This document shows positions 50,146 to 58,362 of a DNA stretch of 64,000 nucleotides, one piece after another. Numbering within the stretch: the first letter of the stretch is position 1; every line of letters starts with the position of its first letter. The notes below the pieces were generated by a model. That model did no database searches and was not told the origin of the DNA. It worked only from the letters and a program-made list of their open reading frames with translations. Location: positions 1 through 64,000 of IMG/VR virus record IMGVR_UViG_3300045684_000013; one strand, 5' to 3'. The position numbers and the translations under genes are program-made. Source of the stretch: a virus.

Positions 50146-50454
50146 ATGACATTTGAAGAATACCAGAAAGAAGAAGAAGCAATTGAGGCTGAAGCATTAA
50201 GAGCAAAAAGAAAGCTGCTTCATTCGTTTGCCATCAAAAACCAGAAGTATAAAGTGGGTGACATACTGATGTGGAAAATGGCAAACATTGTCATCAGGGT
50301 AGAAAAAGTGACGTTTGGTGCTTGGAGGCTAAGGAATGGCATACCTTCAACAGCTTTTTACCATGGTACGCGATTAAGGAAAGACCTGAAAACATACACA
50401 AAGAAGACAGTAGGCCATATTGCACAGCCAAACGTGTCAGCAAAGTTGAACTAA
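50146..50454 (+). CDS. Hypothetical protein
   Basis: 102 aa from ATG 50146 with leader AAAACATTCAAGATC. Acidic N-terminal helix then a basic SH3/OB-like strand region (YKVGDILMWKMANIVIRVEKV). Unknown. Confidence 0.55.
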   Translation: MTFEEYQKEEEAIEAEALRAKRKLLHSFAIKNQKYKVGDILMWKMANIVIRVEKVTFGAWRLRNGIPSTAFYHGTRLRKDLKTYTKKTVGHIAQPNVSAKLN

Positions 50455-50477
50455 AATATATCTTGATGTATGTTGTT

Positions 50478-50515
50478 GGCCACAGGGTGATGCCTGTGGC
50501 CTTTTTCATTTTTTT
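50478..50515 (+). terminator. Terminator of cassette C
   Basis: Third copy of the GGCCACAGG / CCTGTGGCC hairpin followed by TTTTTCATTTTTT. Confidence 0.85.
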
Positions 50516-50593
50516 TTTGCATTTATTTTCAAATATGTTTGCAAGTCTGAAACCTTTTTTGCATCTTTGAAGTGTTGGGCAACGATGCCTGAC
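50511..50593 (+). promoter_or_regulatory. Dispersed promoter/5' UTR repeat, copy 6
   Basis: TTTGC and CATCTTTG elements as in copy 3; the UTR variant ends GATGCCTGAC instead of GAAGCTTGAC. Leads to ATG 50610. Confidence 0.7.
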
Positions 50594-50609
50594 AAACAAC
50601 ATCATCAAA

Positions 50610-50813
50610 ATGGAATCCATCAGCAATAAAAAACTTGAAGTAGGAATGATTGTCAATACTTTTGACCTGCATGCAGGTGCCTACGTCAACACCACAATCA
50701 CAAAGATTGGATCACAGCGGAAAAGAAATGGTATCTGGTGCGTTGAAATATTTTTTCATGAAATCGGTCAATCAGCTTGGCTGATGACATCAGGAAAGAC
50801 AATGGCGCTATAA
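50610..50813 (+). CDS. 67-aa hypothetical protein
   Basis: Start ATG 50610 after AACATCATCAAA. Beta-rich small protein. Behind promoter copy 6 and before a terminator, so it is an isolated single-gene cassette. Unknown. Confidence 0.55.
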   Translation: MESISNKKLEVGMIVNTFDLHAGAYVNTTITKIGSQRKRNGIWCVEIFFHEIGQSAWLMTSGKTMAL

Positions 50814-50837
50814 CAGCCCACCAGAAGACCCCAGGAA

Positions 50838-50866
50838 GCCACTGATTGAACATCAGTGGCTTTTTT
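50838..50866 (+). terminator. Rho-independent terminator
   Basis: GCCACTGAT and ATCAGTGGC form a perfect 9-bp stem, followed by six T. The adjacent GGTATATTGG (50867-50876) may be the -7 element of the next gene. Confidence 0.85.
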
Positions 50867-50881
50867 GGTATATTGGCACCA

Positions 50882-51559
50882 ATGAAGATTGAATCAAGAA
50901 ACGGTGCCACAGTACGTCTGCCATGGAAGGAACTGCAATGGTTGCAACATCCTGACTTGAAAGATTTCACGGTCACTGACTTTGAACGGCTGAAGGCAGC
51001 TGTGAAAAAGTATGGTTTGATTCGCGGCCTGAATGGTTGGAAGGCACCAGATGGCACCTTCTTCATTTTGGATGGCTGCCATTTGCAAGTGGTTTTGCTG
51101 GCCTTGGAAAAAGAAGGCCACCAGCTGCCACAGGAAGTGGATGTGCATTTAAAGCTGTGCAAAGACAGACAGGAAGCAGCAGAATTTGTGCTGTTGTATT
51201 CCTCTATTTATGCACGCATGACCTACGAAGGCCTTGAAAGCCACATGCATGAATTCACCCTGACACCTGTTGATGTTGATGAAGTAACTGACATTCCCTT
51301 CCTTTCCATGGACTATTGGAAAGACCTGACACCTGAAGACACTGGCCAGACATCTGGCCAGATGGATGCAGAAGCAGCGGTGAAATATGACAAGCCAGAA
51401 AGAATCACATTCACCTTCAGTGGCGTTGAACGGTCACTGTATTATGATTCTTTGCAGAAGATTAAGACAAAGTATAATTTCACCACCTTGACACAGGTGC
51501 TGAAACACCTGATAAAATTGGAAACTGATGCTGACACTGATGCACCAGTTGCTGTGTAA
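50882..51559 (+). CDS. ParB-like domain protein
   Basis: 225 aa from ATG 50882, only a few bases after a promoter-like GGTATATT, so the mRNA may be nearly leaderless. Residues about 35-115 show the ParB/sulfiredoxin fold (FERLKAAVKKYGLIRGLNGW, FILDGCHLQVVLLAL, then the EAAEFVLLYSS helix). Such proteins are often encoded just before phage terminase genes. Possible NTPase/nuclease or DNA-modification partner. Confidence 0.7.
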   Translation: MKIESRNGATVRLPWKELQWLQHPDLKDFTVTDFERLKAAVKKYGLIRGLNGWKAPDGTFFILDGCHLQVVLLALEKEGHQLPQEVDVHLKLCKDRQEAAEFVLLYSSIYARMTYEGLESHMHEFTLTPVDVDEVTDIPFLSMDYWKDLTPEDTGQTSGQMDAEAAVKYDKPERITFTFSGVERSLYYDSLQKIKTKYNFTTLTQVLKHLIKLETDADTDAPVAV

Positions 51560-51582
51560 TCTCAACTAGTAATCAATTTAAT

Positions 51583-52302
51583 ATGGCTAAGACGAAAGGC
51601 CAGCAGCCAAACCAGAAGCCCACTGGCCCAAAAAAAGTGAGGCTGAAAAGGAACAAAATGCAGATTGACCATGACAGGCTACTGATTTCCAGATACAGGC
51701 TGGAAGGCCTGCCAATGTATGAAATTGCCATCAGGCTGAATGCAAGGCCAGACGTGGAATATCAGTTGAATGTGGCAAATATTGAACGTGACATCAATGC
51801 TGTCAGGCAGGTGTGGAATAAAGAAGTGATGCCAAACATGGGTGCATTCCTGAATGAAAGGATTGCAGTGCAGCAGCATGCCAAATCAGAACTGTTTGCG
51901 ATGTACCACAGATCATTTCAGAAGGGCTTCACCATGACCACGCAACAGCGCGCCATTGTCAACATGGTTGAAGATGCTGACAAGCCGTCAATTGTGACTG
52001 CCAGTGGCATACAGCCAGCAATGAAGCAGGTGGCACAGCCGTATGAAGTAGTCACCAAGAATGACACTGAAGAATTCAGGCTGAAGGTACTGAATGCAAT
52101 TTCTGTTGTTGACATGCGAATCATGCAAATCATGGGCAAATCTGTTGATATGTACCATCAGCAAAGGCAACAGGAAGCAGAAATACAGGCACAGGCTGAA
52201 AAGGGTGGCAATCCATACACAGTGAATATTGTTGTGCAGGATTTTGATGCCAGCCAGCTGCAATCAACTGAAATGCAGTTCAGTGATATTGAAGAAGTCT
52301 GA
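51583..52302 (+). CDS. terS: Small terminase subunit
   Basis: 239 aa directly upstream of the large terminase with TGATG overlap. N-terminal basic region with a helix-turn-helix-like part (YRLEGLPMYEIAIRLNARPD), then helices for oligomerisation. The position is the strongest evidence. It should bind phage DNA and start packaging. Confidence 0.65.
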   Translation: MAKTKGQQPNQKPTGPKKVRLKRNKMQIDHDRLLISRYRLEGLPMYEIAIRLNARPDVEYQLNVANIERDINAVRQVWNKEVMPNMGAFLNERIAVQQHAKSELFAMYHRSFQKGFTMTTQQRAIVNMVEDADKPSIVTASGIQPAMKQVAQPYEVVTKNDTEEFRLKVLNAISVVDMRIMQIMGKSVDMYHQQRQQEAEIQAQAEKGGNPYTVNIVVQDFDASQLQSTEMQFSDIEEV

Positions 52303-53666
52303 TGCCTGACATCAACATTCTGCCAGCTTATGCAGAAATGCATACAACTGCAATGAAATATATCAGGTTGCAGGGCAGTGCTGGTTCTGGAAAGTCAGAA
52401 GCCTGCACCAGATTTGTGATTGCAGCGGCACTTCAGCATGAAAGAAGGAAGGTTCTGGTTATGCGTAAGGTGGCCAGAACATTACGAACATCAGTTTTTG
52501 CCACTTTTCTTGATGTGCTGGAAGAATTGGGCCTGTCAAGTCATTTTTATGTGACCACATCACCAATGGAAATGACAAACAAATTCAATGGCAGCAAAAT
52601 ATTATTCATGGGTGTTGATGACCCTGAAAAATTGAAGTCTATACGTGGTATCAGTCTTGTTTTTCTGGAAGAATTTACAGAATTCACAAAAAAGGATTTC
52701 AGGCAAATCAGGCTAAGACTAAGGACGCCAGACAATGCGCCGTTTCATGATCAGGTACTGATGGCCTACAATCCAATCAGCAAAAAAACTTTTGTCTATA
52801 AAGATATTCATGAAGGTGGCATGCTGGAAGGGCATGAATTATTCATCAAGACCACATATAAAGACAACCCATACCTTCCTGCCACATACAGGCAGGAATT
52901 GAATGAATTGGCTGAATCAAGTGACCCTGCATACGCCAAAATATATGCTGATGGTGAATTTGCTGACCTGATTGAAGGGCTGATATACAAGCAATACAAT
53001 GTGACACCTGATTTCAAGTTTTTCAGGGCACCAGTTTATGGCCTTGACTTTGGATTCAGCAGTGACCAGACAGCTTTGGTGAAGGTTGGTGAAGTGCCAC
53101 AGGCTGGCAGGAAGCCTGACAAGCTGTTTGCAGATGAAGTGTTTTATGAATTGAACCTGACAGCCAATGACATCACAGCCCTGATGCATGAATACAGGGT
53201 GCCCAAAAACGCAAAAATATATGCTGACCACAGGCCTGAAATCATTGAAGAAATTCAGCGTGCTGGCTGGTCAGGCTGCGTGAAGGCGGTAAAAGGTGCA
53301 GGCAGTATCAATTCAGGCATCATGTTGGTGCAGGGTTATGAATTGAACTTTACAGAAAACAGTGTGAACCTTCAGCGTGAAGCAGAATTATATAAATGGA
53401 AGGAAGACAGGGATGGCGAACCATTGCCAGAACCAATTGATAAATTCAATCATGGGCTTGATGCCATCAGAATGGCAGTGACATCAATGAAGGGAAAGAA
53501 GAACAGAAAGCCAGCGTCACAGCCAATTCCACAGGCAAGGGCTGGCCAGCCAGCCAGCAGCAGTGCAGCCAGCCAGCAGCAGGCCAGCAGGGCAGCAGGC
53601 AGGCAGCCTGATGTGTCAGGGATTGAAGCAGAAATTGAAGCACTGAAAAAGCGTTTATTGTCATGA
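52302..53666 (+). CDS. terL: Large terminase subunit
   Basis: 454 aa. Walker A GSAGSGKS at 25-32, Walker B around LVFLEEF near 116, and a nuclease domain with YGLDFGFSSD at about 245-254, YADHRPEI near 305 and FNHGLDAIRM near 382, the three acidic sites of terminase RNase-H nucleases. Drives ATP-dependent packaging and cuts DNA. An Ala/Gln/Ser-rich C-terminal tail is followed by a short helix. Confidence 0.92.
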   Translation: MPDINILPAYAEMHTTAMKYIRLQGSAGSGKSEACTRFVIAAALQHERRKVLVMRKVARTLRTSVFATFLDVLEELGLSSHFYVTTSPMEMTNKFNGSKILFMGVDDPEKLKSIRGISLVFLEEFTEFTKKDFRQIRLRLRTPDNAPFHDQVLMAYNPISKKTFVYKDIHEGGMLEGHELFIKTTYKDNPYLPATYRQELNELAESSDPAYAKIYADGEFADLIEGLIYKQYNVTPDFKFFRAPVYGLDFGFSSDQTALVKVGEVPQAGRKPDKLFADEVFYELNLTANDITALMHEYRVPKNAKIYADHRPEIIEEIQRAGWSGCVKAVKGAGSINSGIMLVQGYELNFTENSVNLQREAELYKWKEDRDGEPLPEPIDKFNHGLDAIRMAVTSMKGKKNRKPASQPIPQARAGQPASSSAASQQQASRAAGRQPDVSGIEAEIEALKKRLLS

Positions 53667-53920
53667 AGTTTGGCCAAAAATTCCACAGGCACCAGCCATC
53701 AAAGTTTGTTTCTTTGCCTCCACCAAAAGACAGGCACAGGCCAACCAAGTCAGTTGATGAAAACAAGCTGATAAAAAACAGAATCAGGCAGCTTGAAAGG
53801 CAGAAAAGGCAAATTCAAAAGGGTGTCTTTGTGCCAGTGGCAAAAAGAAGCGTGCAGCATGTGCCAACAGGCAGGAAAAATGATGTTATCATCAGCACTT
53901 TCAGGATGAATGAAAAATGA
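53663..53920 (+). CDS. Small basic coiled protein
   Basis: 85 aa coupled by ATGA to the terminase. Basic and Gln/Arg-rich (NRIRQLERQKRQIQKGV). Possible packaging accessory protein; unknown. Confidence 0.55.
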   Translation: MKFGQKFHRHQPSKFVSLPPPKDRHRPTKSVDENKLIKNRIRQLERQKRQIQKGVFVPVAKRSVQHVPTGRKNDVIISTFRMNEK

Positions 53921-53937
53921 TTTCATAAATTGGCAGC

Positions 53938-54396
53938 ATGAATGCACTGACAATGAAACCATCAGAAGCCTGTTGCCTGAAATTGCAACCACTTCAGGAA
54001 GGCTTTGCAGGCACCATCAGCCTGCCTTTAACAGATCAGGCAACAGTGGCACCAGTGGCAGCCAATCTGTATGTTTACAGGGCAGGTGTGTCAACACCAG
54101 CAGCCGTGACCGGAACCATTGCCGTGCCAGTGCTGCCAGCCACAACAGGTGTGCTGACCTTTACGCCAACAGTCATGCAGCAGAAATATTTCAGCAGGTA
54201 CAGCAGGAAACTGGTCATTGAAGCATTCTTGTCAGATGGCACACGTGTTCAGTTTCAAGATGCTGATACAGTGCTGCATCCTTCCCTGTGCTTTGCATGC
54301 CAGCCATGTGCAGATGGCATCAGTGATTCTGCCAGCAAAGAAATGGCAGAACACATTGACCTTTGCCCTGACTGTGACTGCACTGTGGGCTGCTAA
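53938..54396 (+). CDS. Cys-rich structural-type protein
   Basis: 152 aa. Ig-like Thr/Val strands in the middle and a C-terminus with CFACQPC and CPDCDCTVGC, resembling the Cys/Asp linker of the fibre at 25435. Could be a virion fibre or decoration protein, although it sits after the terminase. Confidence 0.5.
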   Translation: MNALTMKPSEACCLKLQPLQEGFAGTISLPLTDQATVAPVAANLYVYRAGVSTPAAVTGTIAVPVLPATTGVLTFTPTVMQQKYFSRYSRKLVIEAFLSDGTRVQFQDADTVLHPSLCFACQPCADGISDSASKEMAEHIDLCPDCDCTVGC

Positions 54397-54438
54397 AAAA
54401 AATTCTTTCCTGTTTGTTTCTTCATTTTGCTTGCTAAG

Positions 54439-54466
54439 GTGGTCACTGAATGGTGGCCACTTTTTT
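54439..54466 (+). terminator. Rho-independent terminator
   Basis: GTGGTCAC and GTGGCCAC form an 8-bp stem (one G-T), followed by six T. It lies in the 257-bp gap 54397-54653, which holds no convincing gene and ends with promoter copy 7. Confidence 0.8.
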
Positions 54467-54553
54467 GCATGTTGCATTGGCTTCATGGCCAGCCTTTCTG
54501 CAAAAGTTGCTGGTTCGCTCATTACTGAACAAACGCAATGGATGGTGAAAGGC

Positions 54554-54636
54554 TTTTTTTACGCTTATTTTCAAATGTGCTTGCAAGTATGAAACTTTTT
54601 TTTGCATCTTTGAAGTGTTGGGCAATGAAGCTTGAC
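54554..54636 (+). promoter_or_regulatory. Dispersed promoter/5' UTR repeat, copy 7
   Basis: Slightly diverged start (ACGCTTATTTTC) but intact CATCTTTG and GAAGCTTGAC elements; leads to ATG 54654. Confidence 0.7.
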
Positions 54637-54653
54637 ACAACAACATCATCAAA

Positions 54654-55091
54654 ATGAAAAATTCACAGACCAGCAACAGCATTGAAGACATTTTTGGCAG
54701 CGTTATTCATGAAGATTCTTTCAACACGCGCATTCAGTCAGGTGAATACATGGATGTCATTGATACCATCAGCCTGAACCAGCTGGCCAAAGAAGCAGGC
54801 ATCAAGTTTGCAGTTGCTGTTGATGCTGGCATGTTCAGTGCCATCAAAAACTTCAGCCCTGCATTATGCCAGTCAGTTTCAGGGCGCGTTTGGGATTTGT
54901 TCACCATGTTCACCAATGCAGCCAAAGGCAGGATCAGTGCAAAGGTTGAACAGCTTGAATGTGGTCAGGCAATGACTTTTGATTTTATCATGACACAAGG
55001 CAGATCAAAATGGGTTACAGTTAAGGCTATTGTTGGCCCCAAAGGGCCACATGATGCTGCACCATGCATCAGCTTTCATTTTGTACGCTAA
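54654..55091 (+). CDS. DUF6573-like protein
   Basis: 145 aa behind promoter copy 7. The N-terminal half (DIFGSVIHEDSFNTRIQSGE, LAKEAGIKFAVAVDAGMFSAI) resembles the phage/plasmid DUF6573 family. C-terminal part is a beta-sheet region. Function unknown. Confidence 0.6.
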   Translation: MKNSQTSNSIEDIFGSVIHEDSFNTRIQSGEYMDVIDTISLNQLAKEAGIKFAVAVDAGMFSAIKNFSPALCQSVSGRVWDLFTMFTNAAKGRISAKVEQLECGQAMTFDFIMTQGRSKWVTVKAIVGPKGPHDAAPCISFHFVR

Positions 55092-55113
55092 TCATCAGGC
55101 AGGCTGTTAATCA

Positions 55114-55144
55114 GGCAGGCTGTTAATCAGGCAGCCTGCCTTTT
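55114..55144 (+). terminator. Terminator embedded in small tandem repeats
   Basis: GGCAGGCTG and CAGCCTGCC pair and are followed by TTTT. The upstream bases repeat TAATCAGGCAGGCTGT two to three times, so slippage could make or remove the hairpin. Confidence 0.7.
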
Positions 55145-55164
55145 CATATATTACATCAATCATC

Positions 55165-55332
55165 ATGTCACAGAAGAAAAGAAAAACCAGCAAGGGAATG
55201 GCAGCACTGATGGAAAATTTCAGGTCTGCCAAAAATAATGGCATGCCTGAAATGGCTGAAGGCTGGCTGACAGTCACTTCATTTATGGAACGTGAAAAAG
55301 ATTTTCAGCTTTCCTTTCAGGAAGACTTGTGA
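55165..55332 (+). CDS. 55-aa hypothetical protein
   Basis: MSQKKRKTSKG, then Met-rich, and a FQLSFQEDL end before TGA 55332. Leader TTACATCAATCATC is typical of real genes here. Basic N-terminus. Unknown. Confidence 0.55.
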   Translation: MSQKKRKTSKGMAALMENFRSAKNNGMPEMAEGWLTVTSFMEREKDFQLSFQEDL

Positions 55333-55353
55333 AAAAGAATATTGCAGCACAAG

Positions 55354-55385
55354 CACCCTGTCAGTCATCTGGCAGGGTGTTTGTC
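55354..55385 (+). terminator. Rho-independent terminator
   Basis: CACCCTGTCA and TGGCAGGGTG form a stem with one wobble; a T-rich sequence follows. Confidence 0.75.
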
Positions 55386-55429
55386 TTTTGTGGAAAAATG
55401 CTGATATTGCCAGTATAAAAATATGAAAA

Positions 55430-56161
55430 ATGGGAATTGATATAGTTATTCTTGCATTGTCCATGGTTGGCTTCACATTGCTTGTTTCTTTTTCGTTTGA
55501 AGATGGCAACATTTTCAGTTGGGCCATTTCGTCACTGAAGGAATGGCAAGGAAAAGCAGAAAGCAGGTTTGAGGCAATTCTGAAGGTGATCAGTAATGAA
55601 AGGAAGCAGGCTGAATGGCTTGAAGCTGCCATTGTTCCACCGCATCAGCCACCAATTGATGAACTGCAAAGGCTTGATTGGCATGTTGCATTTGCCGTGG
55701 CCACACATAGAGAACCAACTATGCAGGAAAGGGCAGAATATAAGACAGTCAATCACAGGAAAATGGCCAGTGACACACAAATTGTTCAATATCATCTTTT
55801 CCCATTTGAAATTGGTGAAGGGCTGGAAGAACTTCAGTCAAAGTTGAAAGACAATCAGCGGCTTCACTGCATCACAAATGATGTGGAGGCATGCAAGGCA
55901 AGGGCTGAAGCCATTAAAATAAACCACAAAATCAGGGCGGTCACTGATGAATTGAAAGCACAAAAAAAGGTTGACTTTATTGAATACATAATTAAGCCAA
56001 TTTATGGCTGTCCAATTTGCATGCTTTTTTGGTATGGTACAGCCTTTTTTGCTGCCATGTGGCTGACAGGTGTTGCAGGCTGGCTGTCATGGATGCCAGC
56101 AATGGCCTGTGCCTATGGCATTTTGCTGGCACCTGCTTTCATTAAGTCTTTTTCAGAATAA
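55430..56161 (+). CDS. Membrane protein with long helical middle
   Basis: 243 aa. An N-terminal hydrophobic helix (about 3-20), a long soluble charged part, and one or two C-terminal membrane segments (CMLFWYGTAFFAAMW, LSWMPAMACAYGILLAPAF). Unknown; membrane topology suggests a cell-envelope role. Confidence 0.55.
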   Translation: MGIDIVILALSMVGFTLLVSFSFEDGNIFSWAISSLKEWQGKAESRFEAILKVISNERKQAEWLEAAIVPPHQPPIDELQRLDWHVAFAVATHREPTMQERAEYKTVNHRKMASDTQIVQYHLFPFEIGEGLEELQSKLKDNQRLHCITNDVEACKARAEAIKINHKIRAVTDELKAQKKVDFIEYIIKPIYGCPICMLFWYGTAFFAAMWLTGVAGWLSWMPAMACAYGILLAPAFIKSFSE

Positions 56162-56174
56162 AACACAAACTGAC

Positions 56175-56399
56175 ATGAAAAAAATTACTTTACATGGTCC
56201 AGAAGGCCAAGGCACAAAAGATGATCAGTATTTTTTCAGCATTGTTGATGCTGATGGTGAACTGCTGGCACAGTCTGTTCCATTTTCAAGCCTGAATGAA
56301 TTGCTGAATGCAGTTCAGGTGAATTTCAGTGGTGTGGCACTTGATTCATCTGACCTTGGCACTGAAGCACCACCAGAAAGAATCATTGGCCATGTATAA
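56175..56399 (+). CDS. Small hypothetical protein
   Basis: 74 aa from ATG 56175 (earlier frame extension rejected). Acidic and beta-rich. Overlaps the next ATG by 8 bases. Unknown. Confidence 0.5.
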   Translation: MKKITLHGPEGQGTKDDQYFFSIVDADGELLAQSVPFSSLNELLNAVQVNFSGVALDSSDLGTEAPPERIIGHV

Positions 56400-56802
56400 G
56401 CCAGCCACATTCTTTTGGTTATTTGCAACAATCATGGCAGTTGTGTTCAGTGGCTGGCTTTCAACAGGACTGGCAATTGAATTTGACAACTGGTTTTTTT
56501 GGTTTTGTGTTGTTCAGTCTGCTTCTGTGGCTGCTTTATGGGCTAATGATTATTGCAAGATGATTGTCTGTCAGAAGCCCACAGAAGCCACAGGCTGCAA
56601 TGCATCCACTGCTGGTGTGTTTGTGTCATGCAGGCCATCAGAAGTCAGCTGGCACCAGTATGTGGCACCACAGGCCACAGTGCTTGGCGGAATTGATGCA
56701 GCAGCTTTTGCAGTTGCAGTTGATATGCTGGCGCATGCTGCCAGAAAGGCAAATCAGGAATATACAAATCAAACAAAAAGCACACATGAAGGCAATAATT
56801 GA
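56392..56802 (+). CDS. Two-helix membrane protein
   Basis: 136 aa from ATG 56392. Two hydrophobic helices (FFWLFATIMAVVFSGWL and WFFWFCVVQSASVAALW), then a soluble Ala/Cys-containing tail. Overlaps both neighbours. Unknown. Confidence 0.55.
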   Translation: MYKPATFFWLFATIMAVVFSGWLSTGLAIEFDNWFFWFCVVQSASVAALWANDYCKMIVCQKPTEATGCNASTAGVFVSCRPSEVSWHQYVAPQATVLGGIDAAAFAVAVDMLAHAARKANQEYTNQTKSTHEGNN

Positions 56803-57211
56803 AGGCAGTGCGCAATATTTCAGCTGGAAGCTTCAGCATGCTAATGGCTTTTCATTGAAGGCAAGTGACATATTTAACACAGAAATGGCAGCTATTGAGC
56901 AAGCAGCTGGCTGGCTGATTGACTTGCATCTGCATGAAGTAATTCCATTGCTGAATGCTTCAGGCATACAAATTGACGTCAGGGTGCCACACAGTCAACC
57001 TGAACAACCTGAACAGCCTGAACAGCAGACTACACCAGAAGAAAAATGCAATGCACTAAGAACAGCCACACTGCTGGCAGGGCTTGACATTCCTGAAGAA
57101 GTGCTGAAATATATGACAGGCATCATTCAGCTTTACATGAAAAAAGGTGATGACATGAACCTGAAAGAAGTGAAAAAAATATTCAAAGAATCATTTGATG
57201 CAGCTGGCTGA
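56786..57211 (+). CDS. Hypothetical protein
   Basis: 141 aa. Helical, with a short Gln/Pro-rich stretch (SQPEQPEQPEQQ). Overlaps the upstream membrane gene by 17 bases. Unknown. Confidence 0.55.
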   Translation: MKAIIEGSAQYFSWKLQHANGFSLKASDIFNTEMAAIEQAAGWLIDLHLHEVIPLLNASGIQIDVRVPHSQPEQPEQPEQQTTPEEKCNALRTATLLAGLDIPEEVLKYMTGIIQLYMKKGDDMNLKEVKKIFKESFDAAG

Positions 57212-57386
57212 TTTGATAGTAAATTGCTTGGCAGTTGTTTTGATTGTCAACAGTGCAGAAAAAATGGCACATTGGGATGATGCACAGCAAATTGGTGTCA
57301 TTCTTCCTTTTCCGTGGCTGGCATTGCTTGAATTGCTGATTGGTACTGCACTTGTTGTCATTTCTGCAATAAATACAAAATATTGA
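57198..57386 (+). CDS. Small two-helix membrane protein
   Basis: 62 aa from ATG 57198. Two hydrophobic segments (LIVNCLAVVLIV, PWLALLELLIGTALVVISAI). Ends 3 bases before the tail-chaperone gene. Could be a holin or a membrane accessory; no proof. Confidence 0.5.
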   Translation: MQLADLIVNCLAVVLIVNSAEKMAHWDDAQQIGVILPFPWLALLELLIGTALVVISAINTKY

Positions 57387-57389
57387 ATT

Positions 57390-58232
57390 ATGTTTGATGC
57401 ACTTGCAATGATTGTTTCAAAAGTGCCTTTCAGGTCAAAGGAAAGAAAGGCACTTGATGAAGCACTAAAAGAATTTCCATACCATGTGGCATTCATGATT
57501 GGCAGACAAAAATGGTACTGTTATGATGAACTGTCGCACATGTCTGTTGGCAGGTCTGGCCAAGTCAATGCAATTGCAGCGCAGGCACAGTTGAATATCA
57601 CACCAGATGACCTGAAGTATCTTTCTGGCATCATTCGTGACATGCTGGATTTGCCACACACTGAAATGAAGTCAATGCAGGCAGAAGCTGGCAGAATACT
57701 TCAGGCAGGATTGCAGGCAACGCCACCAGACCAGCTGAAGACACTGTTGAAAAGGATGGCCACGGTTGACATGAAACCTGCAAGGGTGGCTGAAAGTCTG
57801 CTGACAGAACTTTCAAAAAGAATGGAACTGTTGGCACATGAAGAATTTTTGTACAGGCTGGCAGCTGTCATGTTTTGGTGTGACGGGGAAAATCCACGGC
57901 TGATGTTGGAGCCAGAACAGATCAACAAAAAAGTTGAATTTTTAAAAAAAAAGGGGGAAAATATACTCTTACGGCTGCTGATGACACCAGTGGCAAACAT
58001 ACTGTATCATCTCAATCAATCAGATCAAGATTCAGTCACATCATTGATGATGGCACTGACCATTCAGAAGCCCTTCCAAAAGTTTTCAGATATGATACTA
58101 ACACAGGAAAATCTGAAATCTTCAGTATCTGGCACCACACCCAAAGACACCTTGACAGAAGCAACATGGCCACATTCAGACAAGCAGGAAGAAGTCAGGC
58201 AGAATTTGAAAGGTGGAACATCAGACCTTTGA
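57390..58232 (+). CDS. Tail-assembly chaperone, zero-frame form (gpG-like)
   Basis: 280 aa upstream of the tape measure gene, the usual site of the tail-assembly chaperone. Helical protein with conserved-looking central part (CDGENPRLMLEPEQINKKV). It contains the slippery sequence A-AAA-AAG at 57947-57953 in the right phase for a -1 shift. Zero-frame translation continues to TGA 58232 (LKGGTSDL). Chaperones of this kind usually recruit the tape measure. Assignment is by position plus frameshift. Confidence 0.65.
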   Translation: MFDALAMIVSKVPFRSKERKALDEALKEFPYHVAFMIGRQKWYCYDELSHMSVGRSGQVNAIAAQAQLNITPDDLKYLSGIIRDMLDLPHTEMKSMQAEAGRILQAGLQATPPDQLKTLLKRMATVDMKPARVAESLLTELSKRMELLAHEEFLYRLAAVMFWCDGENPRLMLEPEQINKKVEFLKKKGENILLRLLMTPVANILYHLNQSDQDSVTSLMMALTIQKPFQKFSDMILTQENLKSSVSGTTPKDTLTEATWPHSDKQEEVRQNLKGGTSDL

Positions 58233-58342
58233 TTTCATTTTATGAATTCTTGGCCAAGCTGAAACAGCTGAATGACAATGACAGTGCCAGAAAGAAAATG
58301 GAAAGTGATTTGAAGCAGCAAAGGAAGCAGGCAAAAGGCTGA
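57390..58342 (+). CDS. Tail-assembly chaperone, -1 frameshift form (gpGT-like)
   Basis: Predicted 317-aa fusion: 188 codons in frame 0, then -1 at 57953, then 129 codons to TGA 58342. The -1 frame opens after a stop at 57935-57937, just before the slippery run of nine A, and stays open for 390 bases with a coherent protein sequence (GKYTLTAADD to QQRKQAKG). Alternatively the last 58 residues could be a separate gene starting at ATG 58166. Confidence 0.6.
57944..57957 (+). promoter_or_regulatory. Slippery site for programmed -1 frameshift
   Basis: Nine A followed by five G, read as AAA AAA AAG GGG in the zero frame, contains the classical A-AAA-AAG heptamer. A purine-rich downstream section follows; a stimulatory stem-loop was not verified. 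Confidence 0.6.
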
Positions 58343-58362
58343 CCAGCAATGGCCAGCTTTTT
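58338..58362 (+). terminator. Possible terminator
   Basis: GCTGACC and GGCCAGC can pair with one mismatch and are followed by five T. It ends the chaperone transcript before promoter copy 8. Confidence 0.5.

Noticed and set aside
53666-53700. TerL C-terminal Ala/Gln-rich tail as a frameshift or fusion
   Set aside because: The frame is continuous and the tail resembles ordinary low-complexity tails of phage terminases.
54218-54592. Plus-strand frame across the 54397-54653 gap
   Set aside because: It overlaps the end of a real gene in another frame, runs through a terminator and the promoter repeat, and has no coherent domain.
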